Below, in pieces: positions 1-11,556 of a stretch of 64,000 nucleotides of DNA. The position numbers were made by a program, and so were the translations under genes. The first letter of the stretch is position 1. Each line of letters opens with the position of its first letter. The DNA lies in contig CAJNOI010000014.1 in assembly GCA_905250115.1 (NCBI GenBank), forward strand, positions 8,328 to 72,327, written 5' to 3'. This stretch comes from Adineta steineri (lineage: Eukaryota > Rotifera > Eurotatoria > Adinetida > Adinetidae). The notes beneath the pieces were generated by a model, which saw only the letters and a list, made by a program, of their open reading frames with translations, searched no databases and had not been told where the DNA came from.

Positions 1-883
1 TTTTTCTTCGTTCTATTATTAAACAAATAAGTGATAGTATACCACATATTAGTACCACTACACCCAGAATAACATGGCTCCAAATAACAATTTCTTTGGT
101 GGTTAAATGAGCAAGAATAAGTGCAAGTCGGGCAAGAAATTCTAACATAAATCCTACTGACCAAATAATTGTCAATATATAACATGAACAACGAAATGAT
201 CGACAGTTTGTGTAAATCCAGTCATAAACTTGTTTAACTTCCTTTTTTTCAGCGTTCCGTTTTGCTTTCCGTTCTGCTCTCCGTTCTGAAATACCATCTA
301 CATATTGTCCATTCATTGCTTTTGATCGATCATCAAATATATCATCAGGTAAACCAACATCCTTTCGTTTTGTTGGCAATAAATCTTTATAAAAAAAGTA
401 AGCAATTGGTCGCCAAACACATCGACGTGGACAACAGCGAAATGGCAAATATCCACATGGCCAACATGAACATGGAAATAATGTTATAGCACAAACAATA
501 GAAACAACACCAGTAACAAGAGATTTTTCTATTAAAAGTATAGTATCATTATTTGTAGCAAGAGCAACAATAGCCGAAATAACAAAAGCAATCAAAATAA
601 GAAAACCGAGTATATCAAATCTCCTTGATATACAGCCTTTAAGAACGATCATCACAAGTGGTGGAGCACCTGCGACTAAAAGTGCATAAACTGAGCCAAT
701 TTTTTTGTATAGAGTAAAATATAGAACAAGTGGAAGAATGAGATCAAAAATAATGGTAAGTATAAAATACGGAATATGACGTTTAAATGTATGCCATAGA
801 GAGAATTTAACATCTGGTGATGATTGTTGTTGTTTCTTAGAATATGGAACAGGTTCTGAATAGTATTCATCAAATGAAGCCAT
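1..883 (-). CDS. Multi-pass membrane protein, VC0807/septation-protein-A-like (3' end outside window)
   Basis: The minus-strand frame is open from the ATG at 883-881 to the window edge, about 294 codons, and the C-terminus is cut off. The protein starts MASFDEYYSEP. It has a run of hydrophobic helices (residues about 35-55, 60-80, 85-105, 115-145), a Cys-rich stretch with CSCWPCGYLPF and CCPRRC, and a charged segment rich in ER/AERKAKR. Two further hydrophobic helices follow. The pattern LPLVLYF...GAPPLVMIVL...DILGFLILIAF resembles the VC0807-type membrane family known from bacteria and fungi, whose function is not established. The family call rests on recalled sequence pattern only. If right, this is a candidate horizontally acquired gene. 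The open frame and codon-like pattern make a real gene likely. Confidence 0.6.
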   Translation of the reverse strand, partial: MASFDEYYSEPVPYSKKQQQSSPDVKFSLWHTFKRHIPYFILTIIFDLILPLVLYFTLYKKIGSVYALLVAGAPPLVMIVLKGCISRRFDILGFLILIAFVISAIVALATNNDTILLIEKSLVTGVVSIVCAITLFPCSCWPCGYLPFRCCPRRCVWRPIAYFFYKDLLPTKRKDVGLPDDIFDDRSKAMNGQYVDGISERRAERKAKRNAEKKEVKQVYDWIYTNCRSFRCSCYILTIIWSVGFMLEFLARLALILAHLTTKEIVIWSHVILGVVVLICGILSLICLIIERRK

Positions 884-1686
884 TAACTATTTGTTTGTTA
901 TCAAATCGTGCAATATTCAATATTTATGCATGGCTTCCTAAATAGAAAAAAAATAGATTGTAAAATTATTCAAAAATTTTGATCTGTGTCTTCTGTTAGA
1001 AATCAAGAGCAATTTTATCAGAAAGGTTGACTTGATTTAAAATACATATATATATATATACTAATTGACGTACCTATATTCATTTATTTTATGCGCAGGT
1101 GTTTGATCAGGTACTTGAAAACCATCAGTTTTCTATGTTTAGTTTCTCTTATACCGTGTACCCTCTCTATGCATGAATACAGGTGATACGTATGTAAACA
1201 ATGTTAATGATATCTTTTTTCGGTATTACTCATGAAATTGCATATTTTTGTACCTGTATATTTTCTCGATGAATAATGCATTGATAATTGCTCTTTTCCA
1301 TTGCAATTAAAAACAAGTGACGTCTGTTTTTTATCGGTTCCTAATGTGTCATTTATATACAATCTTTTTTTTCTATCAACAAACTAACGTCAATGTTAGG
1401 TTTCAATAAAGAAATTTTTGTTTTCCTCAGATATATTTATTATATGAATATATTTAAGAATACAATCTTGTTCGATAATGGATTAATTTATAAAAACATT
1501 ACCATTTCTTTTTAGACGAGGTCAGTCATACTTCTATTATCATTAAATCTCACTTTACAAATAAAAACTAGACGTGACAACGTTTAATTTAACGTCTAAA
1601 GAATGATATTTCCTTATACTTAACAATAATTTAATGTTATCTACGAATAAAATGTTTTATTTCTAAACGAAATGTTTTTGAGACAA
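884..1686. other. Intergenic, no gene seen
   Basis: AT-rich DNA upstream of the VC0807-like gene. It contains an (AT)n microsatellite near 1047-1060. No open frame of useful length and no RNA gene was recognised. Confidence 0.5.
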
Positions 1687-2292
1687 TTAAGTTTGTATAA
1701 AAACTAAGACAATATGGTATATGAAGACTAAATGTTGAAATATTGATAAGAAATTGATTGATAATTGTATGATTAAAATAATATTTGAATTATTTCTTAC
1801 CAATGAAGGTAGAATTCGAGAACGACTATGATGTATATTTCTTATTGTTAATAAACCAAAATTAGTTTGTAAAATAGACGGAATCATTCTATTAACAATC
1901 AATGAATAATATAACTTACTAAATTAGAATATAAACCTAGATTAGAATAACATACAAAATAATTTGATTCTAATTGTATGATATTTTGATCAATTGATGC
2001 TAATATTAAATAAAATGACGAAAAACATGCAGATAAATAAGATTATATGAACCAGGTTCAATATTATAACCAAGTTAAAGTATTGATAGTAGAAATGAAA
2101 ATAAAGTAAAAGAAAACTTGATATTAAATTAAATGCTATTAAACAAACTGAACAAGAATTATTTCGTGTAAATATAATCAGATTGCATATGCAACTAATA
2201 GTACGAATAAATAATAAAGCTGCAGAAGCAATTATATGTAAATCTATTGGAATAGTTTCTAATAACTCAATAGAATCGACTGATGTAGGCAT
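1687..2292 (-). pseudogene. Decayed 7TM receptor remnant
   Basis: Two minus-strand open stretches lie in receptor order. The first (2292-1990) reads like an N-terminus plus TM1-TM2 of a bdelloid class A receptor, with CNLIIFTRNNSCSVCLIAFN resembling the usual TM1/loop/TM2 motif. The second (1902-1687) resembles the stretch from TM5 through the third cytoplasmic loop to TM6, with GLLTIRNIHHSRSR. TM3-TM4 and TM7 are missing and stops separate the pieces. I infer a degraded copy of a receptor family with intact members elsewhere in the window. A chance pair of AT-rich open frames is possible, so confidence is moderate. Confidence 0.45.
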
Positions 2293-4792
2293 ATCAACAA
2301 AATACTGTTTAACTTCTAATTATATTTTAAAATCATCTAGTTTCTTGGTTTCCATTTACTCGAACGATTATTATTATTCAACAATCGTATTTCACAAACA
2401 AAATCAGTCTATTTCTAATTGTATGTAAAAATTTATATGAAAACGTTATTTTTACGTTAAAAATATATTGTTTCGTTGTAGCTATTTAAATTAAGACAAT
2501 GCTCCAATCTTCTTATTTTATATTCATCTGATATTTAATAGATTATTGTAAATAATTATTTGTGAACAAAAACAGTTCGTTATGAATGCAATTTTAACAC
2601 AAATCATCAGTCTGATTAATATTCAAGACATAGAATTTTTCGAATTTTTATTCTAAGTTCATTAGATTCAAATATAAAAAATATAAGAGTTGCATAATTC
2701 AACTAAAAATGAATACAAAATGTATATGCTACCTAATCATAGGATGAGTCATGTGATCTTTTTCATAAAATGACAGTAACTAATGTACTTATAATCATAG
2801 ACAACCAGTAACTAGTATAAACCAATACTCGTCGATATGAGTAACATTTCTATGATCATTTATCTCTGTAAGACTTTTATACTTCTTCATTCTCATATTT
2901 GAGTATGAAACACAGAATTGACTCTTGAACTTATAAGTATCTACCGACATAAACTAATACCCATTCATAATTAAAGAGATTCATTAATATTGACAATGTT
3001 ACATGAATAACGACGTGTACTGATTATGATGAACATTACTACTACTTAGTTTAAAATAATTATCGTCTAATTAATGACAATGTTTATCAAAGATTGAGCA
3101 CACCTTTGTCTTACTAATTTTAATTTCTTTCATGATATACTTCACAAGGAAATTCGAACAATAATTTATACTTTTTAATGATTGCATTTAGTAATATGAA
3201 AGAGTAATACACTTACTACTACTTATTTTATATCGAGAAATACATTCAAACTTCAGTTGATCGAATTCATGTATTACTGAAATCAATCTTTTCGTAATAT
3301 GTTTTTATTATTATGGAACACTTTTATAAATTAATTTATCATCATATCCAATGTTTTAATTAGAAATTTTATAATAAATTTATTACAGGTTAGTTAAAGC
3401 ATAATGATATATCTTGTAAAATGCATATAAATACAGGATGAATTACTCCTTTTCAAATCTGTATCTGTAAAGATACTTATTGAATAAACAAAGTTCATTG
3501 TCAAACAGTAGAAACACAATACAATATCGCATGTTATTTATCAAATAAAAAAATTACATTGAAATGCCTGTATATGTTTCAATCGTTGAGAAAAGCTTTT
3601 ATCCTTGTTAAATGATACGATATAATTCGTAGATGACAAGCTACAAAAGAAAACGATACGAAACTTTTAAACAGTTAAAAATAAATATCTTTGGATGTTT
3701 TTTAACTCGCGGGAGTTGAAGAGTTAAGCATTGCATGTTTGATGCAGATATAATTAGAAATGAAATGCTCAACAAAGCACACGCTCTCTCTCTATTTTTC
3801 AAATATACAACACTTATAAAATGAAGATAATCTAATAATTATAAAGGATAATTAAAAAATAGTTTACATTCTCAAAAAAAAGTCCTGTTATTCACATAAA
3901 TGTAACGAGGACTGGTGGAAGGGGCAAAATATTCAACCGAGACTCACACTTTGGGAAGAGAAGTGGATCGATCCTCTTCCTTCAGTTCGCGAATGATATT
4001 ATTTAGTTAGATAAATCTTTTTTTTATAAATTATTCTATTTCTACATATAATAATAACGGAAATACATAGTTTGATGTAGATCCATTTATGATTAGATTA
4101 TCTATGCATATTACTATTTGAATATTACACTTTTATTTCTCAATCATATTAATTCTTTCCGCTAGTAGATTTTGTTTACTAAAAGTGTCTTTGAGGAGAC
4201 ATCATTATTTCGATAATATATAATCAAATGTTTGAAATTTTTTTTCAAATAATTATCTCAATAAAATCTCATTTACTATGGTTTGTAAGAAAAATTCTCG
4301 AAAACTTTGTTAAATAGTAAGAATAAAGTTTTAATTTTCACTTAAGTGCTATAGAGAGAAGTATCAAAGAGAAAAAAAATAGAAGGAGAAATACGCATGC
4401 ATCTCCGCTACATTTGTGATTCCAATTAGTTCACCTTTACAAATAATCCGTTGTCTTCTTCTTTTTTACTTTTTAACATAAATAATAATGCATGTATTAC
4501 TTCTTCAGGCATTATTATTACATTAATATATTACTCAAGTCATTCAGACATAGACTTTTAATGTAGCTTATTTTTATTTTAAGTATAGTTTCTAAAACAT
4601 GTCTTCTTATATTTAAACTGATTGAAGCATAAATCCATCTGTTTCTATATCAATTCTTTTTATTGCATGCGATGAATATAAATACCTCCATTTACACTGG
4701 AAAATATTATCTTTTTGTAAACTAACAAGAAAAAATAAAATAAGTTATCTCATTTAGAATTATAATCATTAAAAGAAACCTATTGAACATCA
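2293..4792. other. Long intergenic stretch, no gene seen
   Basis: About 2.5 kb of AT-rich sequence. The only open frames are short and lack a recognisable pattern. A slightly less AT-rich patch near 3900-3990 contains no domain I can name. It presumably holds the promoter region of the downstream receptor. Confidence 0.5.
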
Positions 4793-5841
4793 ATGTCATC
4801 ATCATCAATCATTACATCTCTTGCAGTTATTGGTCAACAAATTACCATTTATTGTGGTATATCTATTCTCATTGCAGGTACATTAGGTGGATTTATTCTT
4901 ACTATTGTATTTCTTAGTCTTCAAGTATTTCGACAAAGTTCATGTGCATTCTATTTAACCATTATGTCAATTGTTAATATTGGTCAACTGTTGACAGGTC
5001 TCTTATCTCGTATTATGATTACAGGATTTTCTATTGATTGGACTGCAACTTCATTATTTTACTGTAAATTTCGATTATATTTTGCTAATTTTTGTGCACA
5101 AACATCCTCAACCTGTTTATGTTTAGCAATTATAGATCAATATTTTGCTACTTCTTCTCATCCGCGATGGCGACAGTGGAGTAATATCAAAATAGGTCAT
5201 CGTTTAATCACACTATTCATTATTATTTGGGTCTTATGTGATATTCCATTTTTGATTTTTTACAATCAAATTTACTCGATATCTACAAATAAAGCTACTT
5301 GTGTTAGTACAAGCACTATTTTCACACAATATCGAATTTATTTTAGTGCTCCTGTTCTCGGAGGATTTCTACCTATTTGTATTGCATCAATTTTTGCAAT
5401 TATGGCTTATCTTAATGTACAACGTATTGCATATCGTACAGTACCCCTGGTCAGAAGAGAACTAGATAAACAATTGACCTCAATTGTTCTTGTTCAAATT
5501 CCATGTACTATTATTTCTACTGTACCATATACGATTACAAATATTCTAATATCAAATCAAGTTTCAATGACAAATCAAATTGTCTGGGCGCAAATACAAT
5601 TTGCTTCTTCAGTGGCTGTCTTGTTATTCTATTCTGGATTTAGTGTAAGTATATGTGTGGGTGTTCTAATAAAATTACAAGAAAAATAAATCTATATTCT
5701 ATTTAGAGCCCATTTTACGTTTGCATATTCGTATCAGAACGATTTCGTCGACAACTAATCTTTGTTTTAACCAAGATCTTTTGTCATCGATGGACAGGAC
5801 CAAATGACGTTGTTCCTGCTCAAATAGTATTCGAACCATAA
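4793..5841 (+). CDS. Class A-like 7TM receptor, two exons
   Basis: Exon 1 is 4793-5644, a 62-nt GT-AG intron is 5645-5706, and exon 2 is 5707-5841; the product is 328 aa. Seven hydrophobic helices are visible. The TM3 end reads LAIIDQYF in place of the classical DRY. A Cys pair (about residues 90 and 170) could bridge TM3 and the second extracellular loop. Exon 2 restores the TM7/helix-8 region (SPFYVCIFVSERFRRQL), which would be lost if the intron were read through to the early stop at 5687. The family is likely an orphan peptide- or chemo-sensory receptor group expanded in bdelloids; the ligand is unknown. Confidence 0.85.
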
Positions 5842-6945
5842 ATTAATTGCTTTTTTAAAAATTTTATCATTTATTTTTAAATAAACACATCATGCGAAAG
5901 ACTTCAAGAAATAAGAAATTTCAATTATTCTGATGTAAAAATACGTGGTTTGAAGATTGATTATTTTCATATAAAAACATTTATCTTAGACGAGATTTAC
6001 AGTTAATGATGTGAATATCAAGGAGGGGGAACTGGTTTCTGGCCAAAAACTATCGAGAAATCAATTGAAATCAATTATAGAATGCTTTTTAATCATGTGA
6101 ATATAAGTTTCATAAATTTATTTGATATAGAATTGAAAAGAAGAAATATATACTAATTTTGATTAATTTAATGCTTGTTGGTATGATCTGTGAATGATGT
6201 ATTTTCAGCCCAGAGGATTGTTTAAATTAGCTGCACTTTTTAGCTTTAATACATATTATTTCATGTCATTCTCTGATATAAAGATTGAGACAAACAAACT
6301 TACTTTTTGTGGTTCTATAAGATATCCGAATTAAACATAACGTCTCTAAACTAATGATTAAGTAGTTTATAGAATTTTTCAAAATTCAATCGTAAATAAT
6401 CTCTGTTGGTCTTATTAATCGATAAGAGCAAATCATAGCCTTAGTGAATTATTATTTGAAATTATGTTAGTCATCTGGTGAAAGAATTCTATTTTCGTAT
6501 GAGTATCGTATTAGAGTTAGCATCTGTGTTGGTTAATAATAATCTTAACTATACCACGACAATTTTGTGATTAAATGTTTCTATATATTGTTGATATGGT
6601 ATAAGATTTTAAGATTTGAAAATGCCGTGGTCAATTTCGTAATTTTAAATACAATGATACACTGTTCAGGATCTGGAACATGTATGATTGAGGATGACGT
6701 AGAATATCCTCACTCATCACTCGGCCTTGCTCGAATTTTGAATTAAGCACACCTTACAACATTTTGATAAAAAATAGAAAAATGTGTGTTAAACATGTAT
6801 TGTCACTGTTTGTTAACTGATATCTCTTATCATGTCTACTAATAATGATAGAGCAAAAAACTACATAGGCATTCAAAATCTATATATCAACGACAAAAAG
6901 TGAGTGAGAATATAATTTCGAAAGGATACAAAAAGCGGCCATTAA
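5842..6945. other. Intergenic, no gene seen
   Basis: AT-rich DNA between the receptor and the MITE. Nothing recognisable beyond the TTAA target copy at 6942-6945 that borders the mobile element. Confidence 0.5.
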
Positions 6946-7285
6946 CCCTTTGAGTCCCAGTGGGACATATATGTCCCACCTAGCGAAAAATTCTAGTTTT
7001 CAAAAAATTTCGAATATATTTAACCAATGTTCGTAGTTAAGGTATATTTGTGCGAGATTAAAAACCCTACTGAGTCAGTTTTTAGGCTCCCGTTCGTAAA
7101 CCTCCAAGGAAGTGGCTAAAATATTTCTCATCATTCCCGTAGGGGGGGGTGCGACTAGAAGTTAAAAATGATTTAAATAATTTTTTTAAAGTATCAATTG
7201 AAGTGTCGATAATACTCAATGCTCATACAAAATATCAAGTTTTTAAGAGGTTTCGTCCATAGATTAAATCGTGGGTCTCAAAGGG
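6946..7285. mobile_element. piggyBac-type MITE, 340 bp
   Basis: The element is flanked on both sides by TTAA (6942-6945 and 7286-7289), the piggyBac target. It begins CCCTTTGAGTCCCA and ends TGGGTCTCAAAGGG, giving 14-bp terminal inverted repeats with one mismatch. Just inside the left end is a perfect 20-bp palindrome, GTGGGACATATATGTCCCAC (6960-6979). There is no transposase frame, so it is non-autonomous. A run of eight G lies inside it (from 7141). Confidence 0.85.
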
Positions 7286-7442
7286 TTAAAGGTAAGTATC
7301 TAAAGACAAAAATCAATTTTTCCGTCGTTATGTATATTCATTTAACATATTTTAATTGAGAACTAAGTGAATAAAACTTTTCTTTTTGATAAATACATAT
7401 ATATTTATTGTTAAACTAAATTAATTATTTGTTTTTAGATAA

Positions 7443-8279
7443 ATGATGATATTATTACATAGTTTAAGTTTTCTTCTATTAATCTTAACAATTAAATATT
7501 GTTCAAGTTTAATTTGTTATGAATGTAATGAAATTGTGATAACATCTTCAAATTTAACAACACCATCTGGCTGTACGAAAATGAATGTAGACAAAACATA
7601 TTGTACAATAACAATTGTTCTTCATAATAATGATATAGGTTATTTAAATGTTGAATCAGAAACAGCTCATCAAGCATTTGGTTATAATGAAGATTTTGTT
7701 TTACTTGGTTTAACAGTAAAAAATAATGGATCATATGAATATGGTTTAACTTATCATTGTTTAACAGATGGATGTAATGAACCAAAACTGAGTAAAATTC
7801 AATTATTATTTAATTCAACTATCATAGATCATTATACAAACAATATTATACATGAATTATATACAATAACACCTGAAATACCATTAATATGTTCAAATTA
7901 TACAAATTCTACAACTCCTGATAAATGTTTTTCACATGATCATAAGCGTGCTGTATGTGTGACATGTGTAGCCTCGATTGATGGAATAACAAATTCAGTA
8001 TGCATGGATTGTTTAACAACTAGTGATCTCTCTACTCTTCTTCGTGATGAACGAGCATATATGTTAAAAACAAGAAATACAACTAATCATAATTTTGAAT
8101 TACATTGTAATAAACCATATTGTAATCGAATGGATAGCATTGAACGAGTTAAACATTTATATCGTTATAATTTTGATTATGATAAATTTCCGCCAAATTC
8201 AACATCGAATTTGACATTATACAACAAAAACATTATTTTTTGTTTTATCTTTATTTTATTTATTTGGAATAAATTTTGA
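7443..8279 (+). CDS. Secreted/GPI-anchored Ly6/uPAR-like cysteine-rich protein
   Basis: A single exon encodes 278 aa. Residues 1-22 form a signal peptide. The mature start SLICYECNE and the later YHCLTDGCNEPK are the typical opening and closing of a three-finger (Ly6/uPAR) domain. A second cysteine-rich unit (about residues 150-235) ends LHCNKPYCNR in the same way. Several N-x-S/T sites are present. The last ~17 residues are hydrophobic, as expected for a GPI signal or short anchor. The ATG follows a TTTGTTTTTAG acceptor by only a few bases (acceptor at about 7438), compatible with spliced-leader trans-splicing known in bdelloids. Its role is likely at the cell surface; the partner is unknown. 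Confidence 0.75.
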   Translation: MMILLHSLSFLLLILTIKYCSSLICYECNEIVITSSNLTTPSGCTKMNVDKTYCTITIVLHNNDIGYLNVESETAHQAFGYNEDFVLLGLTVKNNGSYEYGLTYHCLTDGCNEPKLSKIQLLFNSTIIDHYTNNIIHELYTITPEIPLICSNYTNSTTPDKCFSHDHKRAVCVTCVASIDGITNSVCMDCLTTSDLSTLLRDERAYMLKTRNTTNHNFELHCNKPYCNRMDSIERVKHLYRYNFDYDKFPPNSTSNLTLYNKNIIFCFIFILFIWNKF

Positions 8280-8677
8280 AAACGATTTACAAGATGAGAT
8301 TTAATTTGAAAATTCATTTTTTGTTTCATCATATAAACATAAGCAGTGAAATAATGATAATATTGTTCTCTGTCTTATCATATAGTATAAGAAAAGACTC
8401 GAATACGTAAAAACGTTGATACTATCGACGCTGTAAGTTCTCTCTTATTATTACTTATTTTTACATCGAAATAGTTGATATATATCTACTAACACTTTAT
8501 TTGAAATCGATTTGTTTTAGAGTGTGGGTGCGAATGTAAGTAACAGTTGGATATTACTCTAGTAGAGTAGCTGATTTAATTCTTCATTATATTTCAAAAT
8601 AAAAATATATCAATGTAAACAAAAAAAAAAGTTGATTTATCTGTCGACACTATAGTGAATACAACAATAATAAAGAG
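8280..8677. other. Convergent intergenic spacer with a lone G-rich arm
   Basis: Shared 3' region between the Ly6-like gene and the dioxygenase on the opposite strand. A single GAGTGTGGGTG arm lies near 8519-8530 without a clear C-rich partner. Confidence 0.5.
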
Positions 8678-9493
8678 TTATGAAAATGAGTATGCTGCTA
8701 ATGACTTTGATAAATGTGGATTTAATATTTGACATTTATCTTGACCAGCAGCCCCTACAATCACATGTAAAGGAATTAAATGATCTTCGCGGCCATGATT
8801 TTCTCGTGCGTAAGGTAATTTAGTCCAATTGATCAATGCATCCTGTCTTTCCTTTTCTGACAATGTCTGTAAAGAATTTGTGATTGCATCGACAAACGCA
8901 TCGCTTTGTTTGCCAGAAGCTCGTCCATGAGTGATTGATCCAGAACCAATTATCAATACACCTTGTTCTCTTAAAGGTGATAGAGCTTTGCCTATAGCAA
9001 CATGCTGTTCAGGTGAATATGTATTGAGAATGGACACACTAACAACAGGAATATCAGCATTTGGATACATCAATTTCAATGGAATAAACACACCGTGATC
9101 AAAATTTCGTTTGGAATTTAACACACCATTAATACCTGACTTTTGTAATAAGTCGAGAACTTGTTGAGATAATTCAAGGTCACCTTTTGGTTGAAATTTT
9201 ATTTCATATGTCTCTTTAGGAAAACCCCCATAATCATAAAATAAATCTGTATGTTGACTTTGTGCACTAATATTAACAACACCATTGGTTTCCCAATGAG
9301 CAGTAACTAAGAGAATTGCTTTTGGTTTATTTTGTTCATTTTGACCGAGTTGATGAGGTAATTGTCGAAACCATTTTGCACCGGCGCTATTTTTATCGAT
9401 GTCAGCAAAGTGTGGAAAATCTTTACCATCCACAAACCAACAAGGACCAGCTCCATGAGTAAGAAAAACTGCAGGTTGCTTCAATGATGCCAT
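8678..9493 (-). CDS. LigB-family extradiol dioxygenase (4,5-DOPA dioxygenase type)
   Basis: An intronless frame of 271 aa, the usual length for the DODA/YgiD group. It starts with AVFLTHGAGPCWF (His13), followed by LLVTAHWET (His66), NFDHGVFIPL (His133) and IGSGSITHGRA (His189). These match the metal-binding and catalytic histidines of class III ring-opening dioxygenases, which cleave catechol-type substrates using a non-haem metal. The substrate here cannot be read from sequence. On its strand, TTTTCTTTACAG sits one base before the ATG, a strong trans-splice or 5'-UTR acceptor. The family is mostly bacterial, fungal and plant, so horizontal origin is a reasonable inference. Confidence 0.9.
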   Translation of the reverse strand: MASLKQPAVFLTHGAGPCWFVDGKDFPHFADIDKNSAGAKWFRQLPHQLGQNEQNKPKAILLVTAHWETNGVVNISAQSQHTDLFYDYGGFPKETYEIKFQPKGDLELSQQVLDLLQKSGINGVLNSKRNFDHGVFIPLKLMYPNADIPVVSVSILNTYSPEQHVAIGKALSPLREQGVLIIGSGSITHGRASGKQSDAFVDAITNSLQTLSEKERQDALINWTKLPYARENHGREDHLIPLHVIVGAAGQDKCQILNPHLSKSLAAYSFS

Positions 9494-10250
9494 GCTGTAA
9501 AGAAAACAAGAAAAATATATTTAAGTTACATGTATTTTTCTTGCATTTAACAAAATAATTATGGCTTCTTCTGAATAGATTTTAGGGGGGGGGGGGGGGT
9601 TGTCAAGTCACAGAGAATGAAACGTTTAACTAAACTAACAGCATAAAAATTGAGAGACGTACCTTAATAATGAATATACGTGTTCGAAATGTAACGTTAG
9701 AAATTACTTTTGAAAAAAATAAGGTGCATATATATATATATGAATTTATTTGCGTTGATAGAATGACATTGCAAAAAATAATAAGAAAAGAAAGAATAAC
9801 AATACTCATTAGAATGAGTCATACCCTGAGAACAACGTGTGTCATTATGATTTATGCTGATCCGTCATACTTACATAAGCAATGAATAACTGAGACGCGT
9901 TTAGGATTTCATGATATGAAGTAAATGAAGAAAATAATTATATGATTTGGTTTCTAAACATTTTCCTTGGTTTTAGTGTTGGATCTTGTAGGATGATTGT
10001 TTGCAAAAATATGGAGAAATAACTTTGATATTCTATGGACAAGCCAATTGTAAGAGAAAAAAAGTTAAAATTTAGTTTTAATCATAAAATAAGGCATATT
10101 CAAAAAGATATTTCGAAACTCTTAATATTACAGATACAAAACAAGAAACTTTATTTTTTGCAATAAATGACAGATGTCGCTAGACTTTAGTCAAATATGA
10201 TACAGGGTGTGGATGGATGTTCATTAGTTATCCGCACTCTCACCCACACC
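9494..10250. other. Intergenic; G15 homopolymer and contig end
   Basis: Contains a run of 15 G at 9585-9599, likely error-prone in assembly, and a small AT-rich open frame (9670-9885) with no recognisable features that I do not accept as a gene. The end of the stretch is half of a telomere-like inverted repeat cut by the assembly gap. Confidence 0.5.
10204..10250. repeat. Telomere-like inverted repeat truncated by gap
   Basis: G-rich arm AGGGTGTGG at 10204-10212 and the beginning of a C-rich arm, CACCCACACC, at 10241-10250 where the contig stops. The last 25 bases recur exactly at 49683-49707, where the sequence continues into CCTTTG and would complete the arm. Confidence 0.8.
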
Positions 10251-10350
10251 NNNNNNNNNNNNNNNNNNNNNNNNNNNNNNNNNNNNNNNNNNNNNNNNNN
10301 NNNNNNNNNNNNNNNNNNNNNNNNNNNNNNNNNNNNNNNNNNNNNNNNNN
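10251..10350. other. Assembly gap (100 N)
   Basis: Exactly 100 N, so probably a placeholder of unknown length. Order and orientation across it are not proven by sequence. Confidence 0.98.
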
Positions 10351-10902
10351 ACTTGGACAACTGTTAGTTCGATGAATTATTTACGTTGTTCTCACGTGGC
10401 ATCTATATTAGCAAATGGTTCCGTCTTAGTTGTTGGTGGATACAATGGTGTTTATTTAGCTACTGCTGAAGTATACAACCCTACAACAAATACTTGGACA
10501 AATACAGCTAATATGAGTTATGCCCGACAGTCACCTACAATATCTATATTATTAAATGGAAAAATATTAGTTGCTGGTGGATATAATGGTGGTTCGTTAA
10601 ACGTTGCTGAATTATATGATCCATCGTCAAGCACTTGGACAGTTACAGGTAGTATGAATTGTGTACGAAATAGTCATGCAGCATCTGTATTAGCCAATGG
10701 AAATGTATTAGTTACGGGTGGATGTAATAGTAATAGTTTTGCTGAACTATATAACCCATCAACAGGAAATTGGACAATCACAGGAAATATGACTGCTATA
10801 CGCGCTTCTCATACAATATCCACATTAACAAATGGAACAATATTAGTTGCTGGTGGTGTTTTTAGCAGCAATATTTATTTAAATAGTGCAGAATTATATT
10901 AA
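10351..10902 (+). CDS. Kelch-repeat protein, 3' part only (5' end lost in gap)
   Basis: The frame is open from the gap edge to a TAA at 10900-10902. It encodes the last four kelch units of the protein whose full gene lies at 57470-60115. Each unit has the pattern R..H..SvL.NG.vLv.GG......aElY.P....W. Compared with copy B there are no indels; differences begin at 10664 (for example VRNSHA in place of ARLGHT). Upstream exons (signal peptide, PAN domain, Ser/Thr linker) would be expected in the missing sequence. It is probably secreted; the kelch units should form part of a beta-propeller. Confidence 0.8.
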   Translation, partial: TWTTVSSMNYLRCSHVASILANGSVLVVGGYNGVYLATAEVYNPTTNTWTNTANMSYARQSPTISILLNGKILVAGGYNGGSLNVAELYDPSSSTWTVTGSMNCVRNSHAASVLANGNVLVTGGCNSNSFAELYNPSTGNWTITGNMTAIRASHTISTLTNGTILVAGGVFSSNIYLNSAELY

Positions 10903-11556
10903 GCATCATGAAAATGACAACATTTTCTATTGTAGTTTGCAACATAAACTTTCTTTTTCAAATTATAACTATTTATTCATAAATGCTTTAATAAAACTAT
11001 CACTAATAATATCTTAAAATTGTTGAATAAAATCGATGAATTTACTCATATGTATTAACAGAAATAAGAAATGTTCTTTTAATGAACTTGGTTTATTAAG
11101 AAAATACATAGAAGATATTAATGAGAATCAAACGATTATCTAATTTTAATATCAAACTTCCTTTTTGCATCGAAATAAGATTAAAACTAAACAAAATATA
11201 TCTAATAAAAGTATAAAGAGAAAGTATATATATATATATACGTGCGTATTATTTTAATAATTTCTAAGATATAGATATATCTTTTATAAAATCAGTCAAA
11301 GGCCAAGACCAACGCACAAAGTATGAAAAAATTGATTTTCGAATACGAAACATGGTCGAAGAATTTCATCCTGTTTCTAGGAATGACTATTTTAAAATAG
11401 CTAGGTTAATGTTTAATTACTGAACGAATACATTCTTTACTCTCAATTATTATTCACTTAGCGTATTTGTTTGAGGGTGTGGGTGTGAAATATTCCTTGC
11501 GTTCATTACTAACACCCACACCCACACCCACACCCACACCCACACCCCACCCACAT
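10903..11556. other. Intergenic; copy-A-specific segment with telomere-like ends
   Basis: The first ~145 bases match the 3' flank of the kelch gene in copy B. From about 11049 the sequence is unrelated to copy B. It ends in a (CCCACA)n tract directly at the point where similarity to the broken monooxygenase of copy B resumes. An (AT)n tract is at 11227-11240. Confidence 0.6.
11473..11555. repeat. Telomere-like inverted repeat with long (CCCACA)n arm
   Basis: G arm GAGGGTGTGGGTGTG at 11473-11487, loop of 25 nt, then a 43-nt C-rich arm at 11513-11555 made of consecutive CCCACA units. On the minus strand this is (TGTGGG)n, the bdelloid telomere unit. It is the longest pure tract in the window and sits at the breakpoint between the two homologous segments. 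Confidence 0.9.

Noticed and set aside
9670..9885. Possible 71-aa gene
   Set aside because: Low-complexity AT-driven composition, no domain, no splice or start context.
11513..11555. A true chromosome end at the (CCCACA)n tract
   Set aside because: Homologous coding sequence continues on both sides and the tract is only 43 nt, so it is interstitial.
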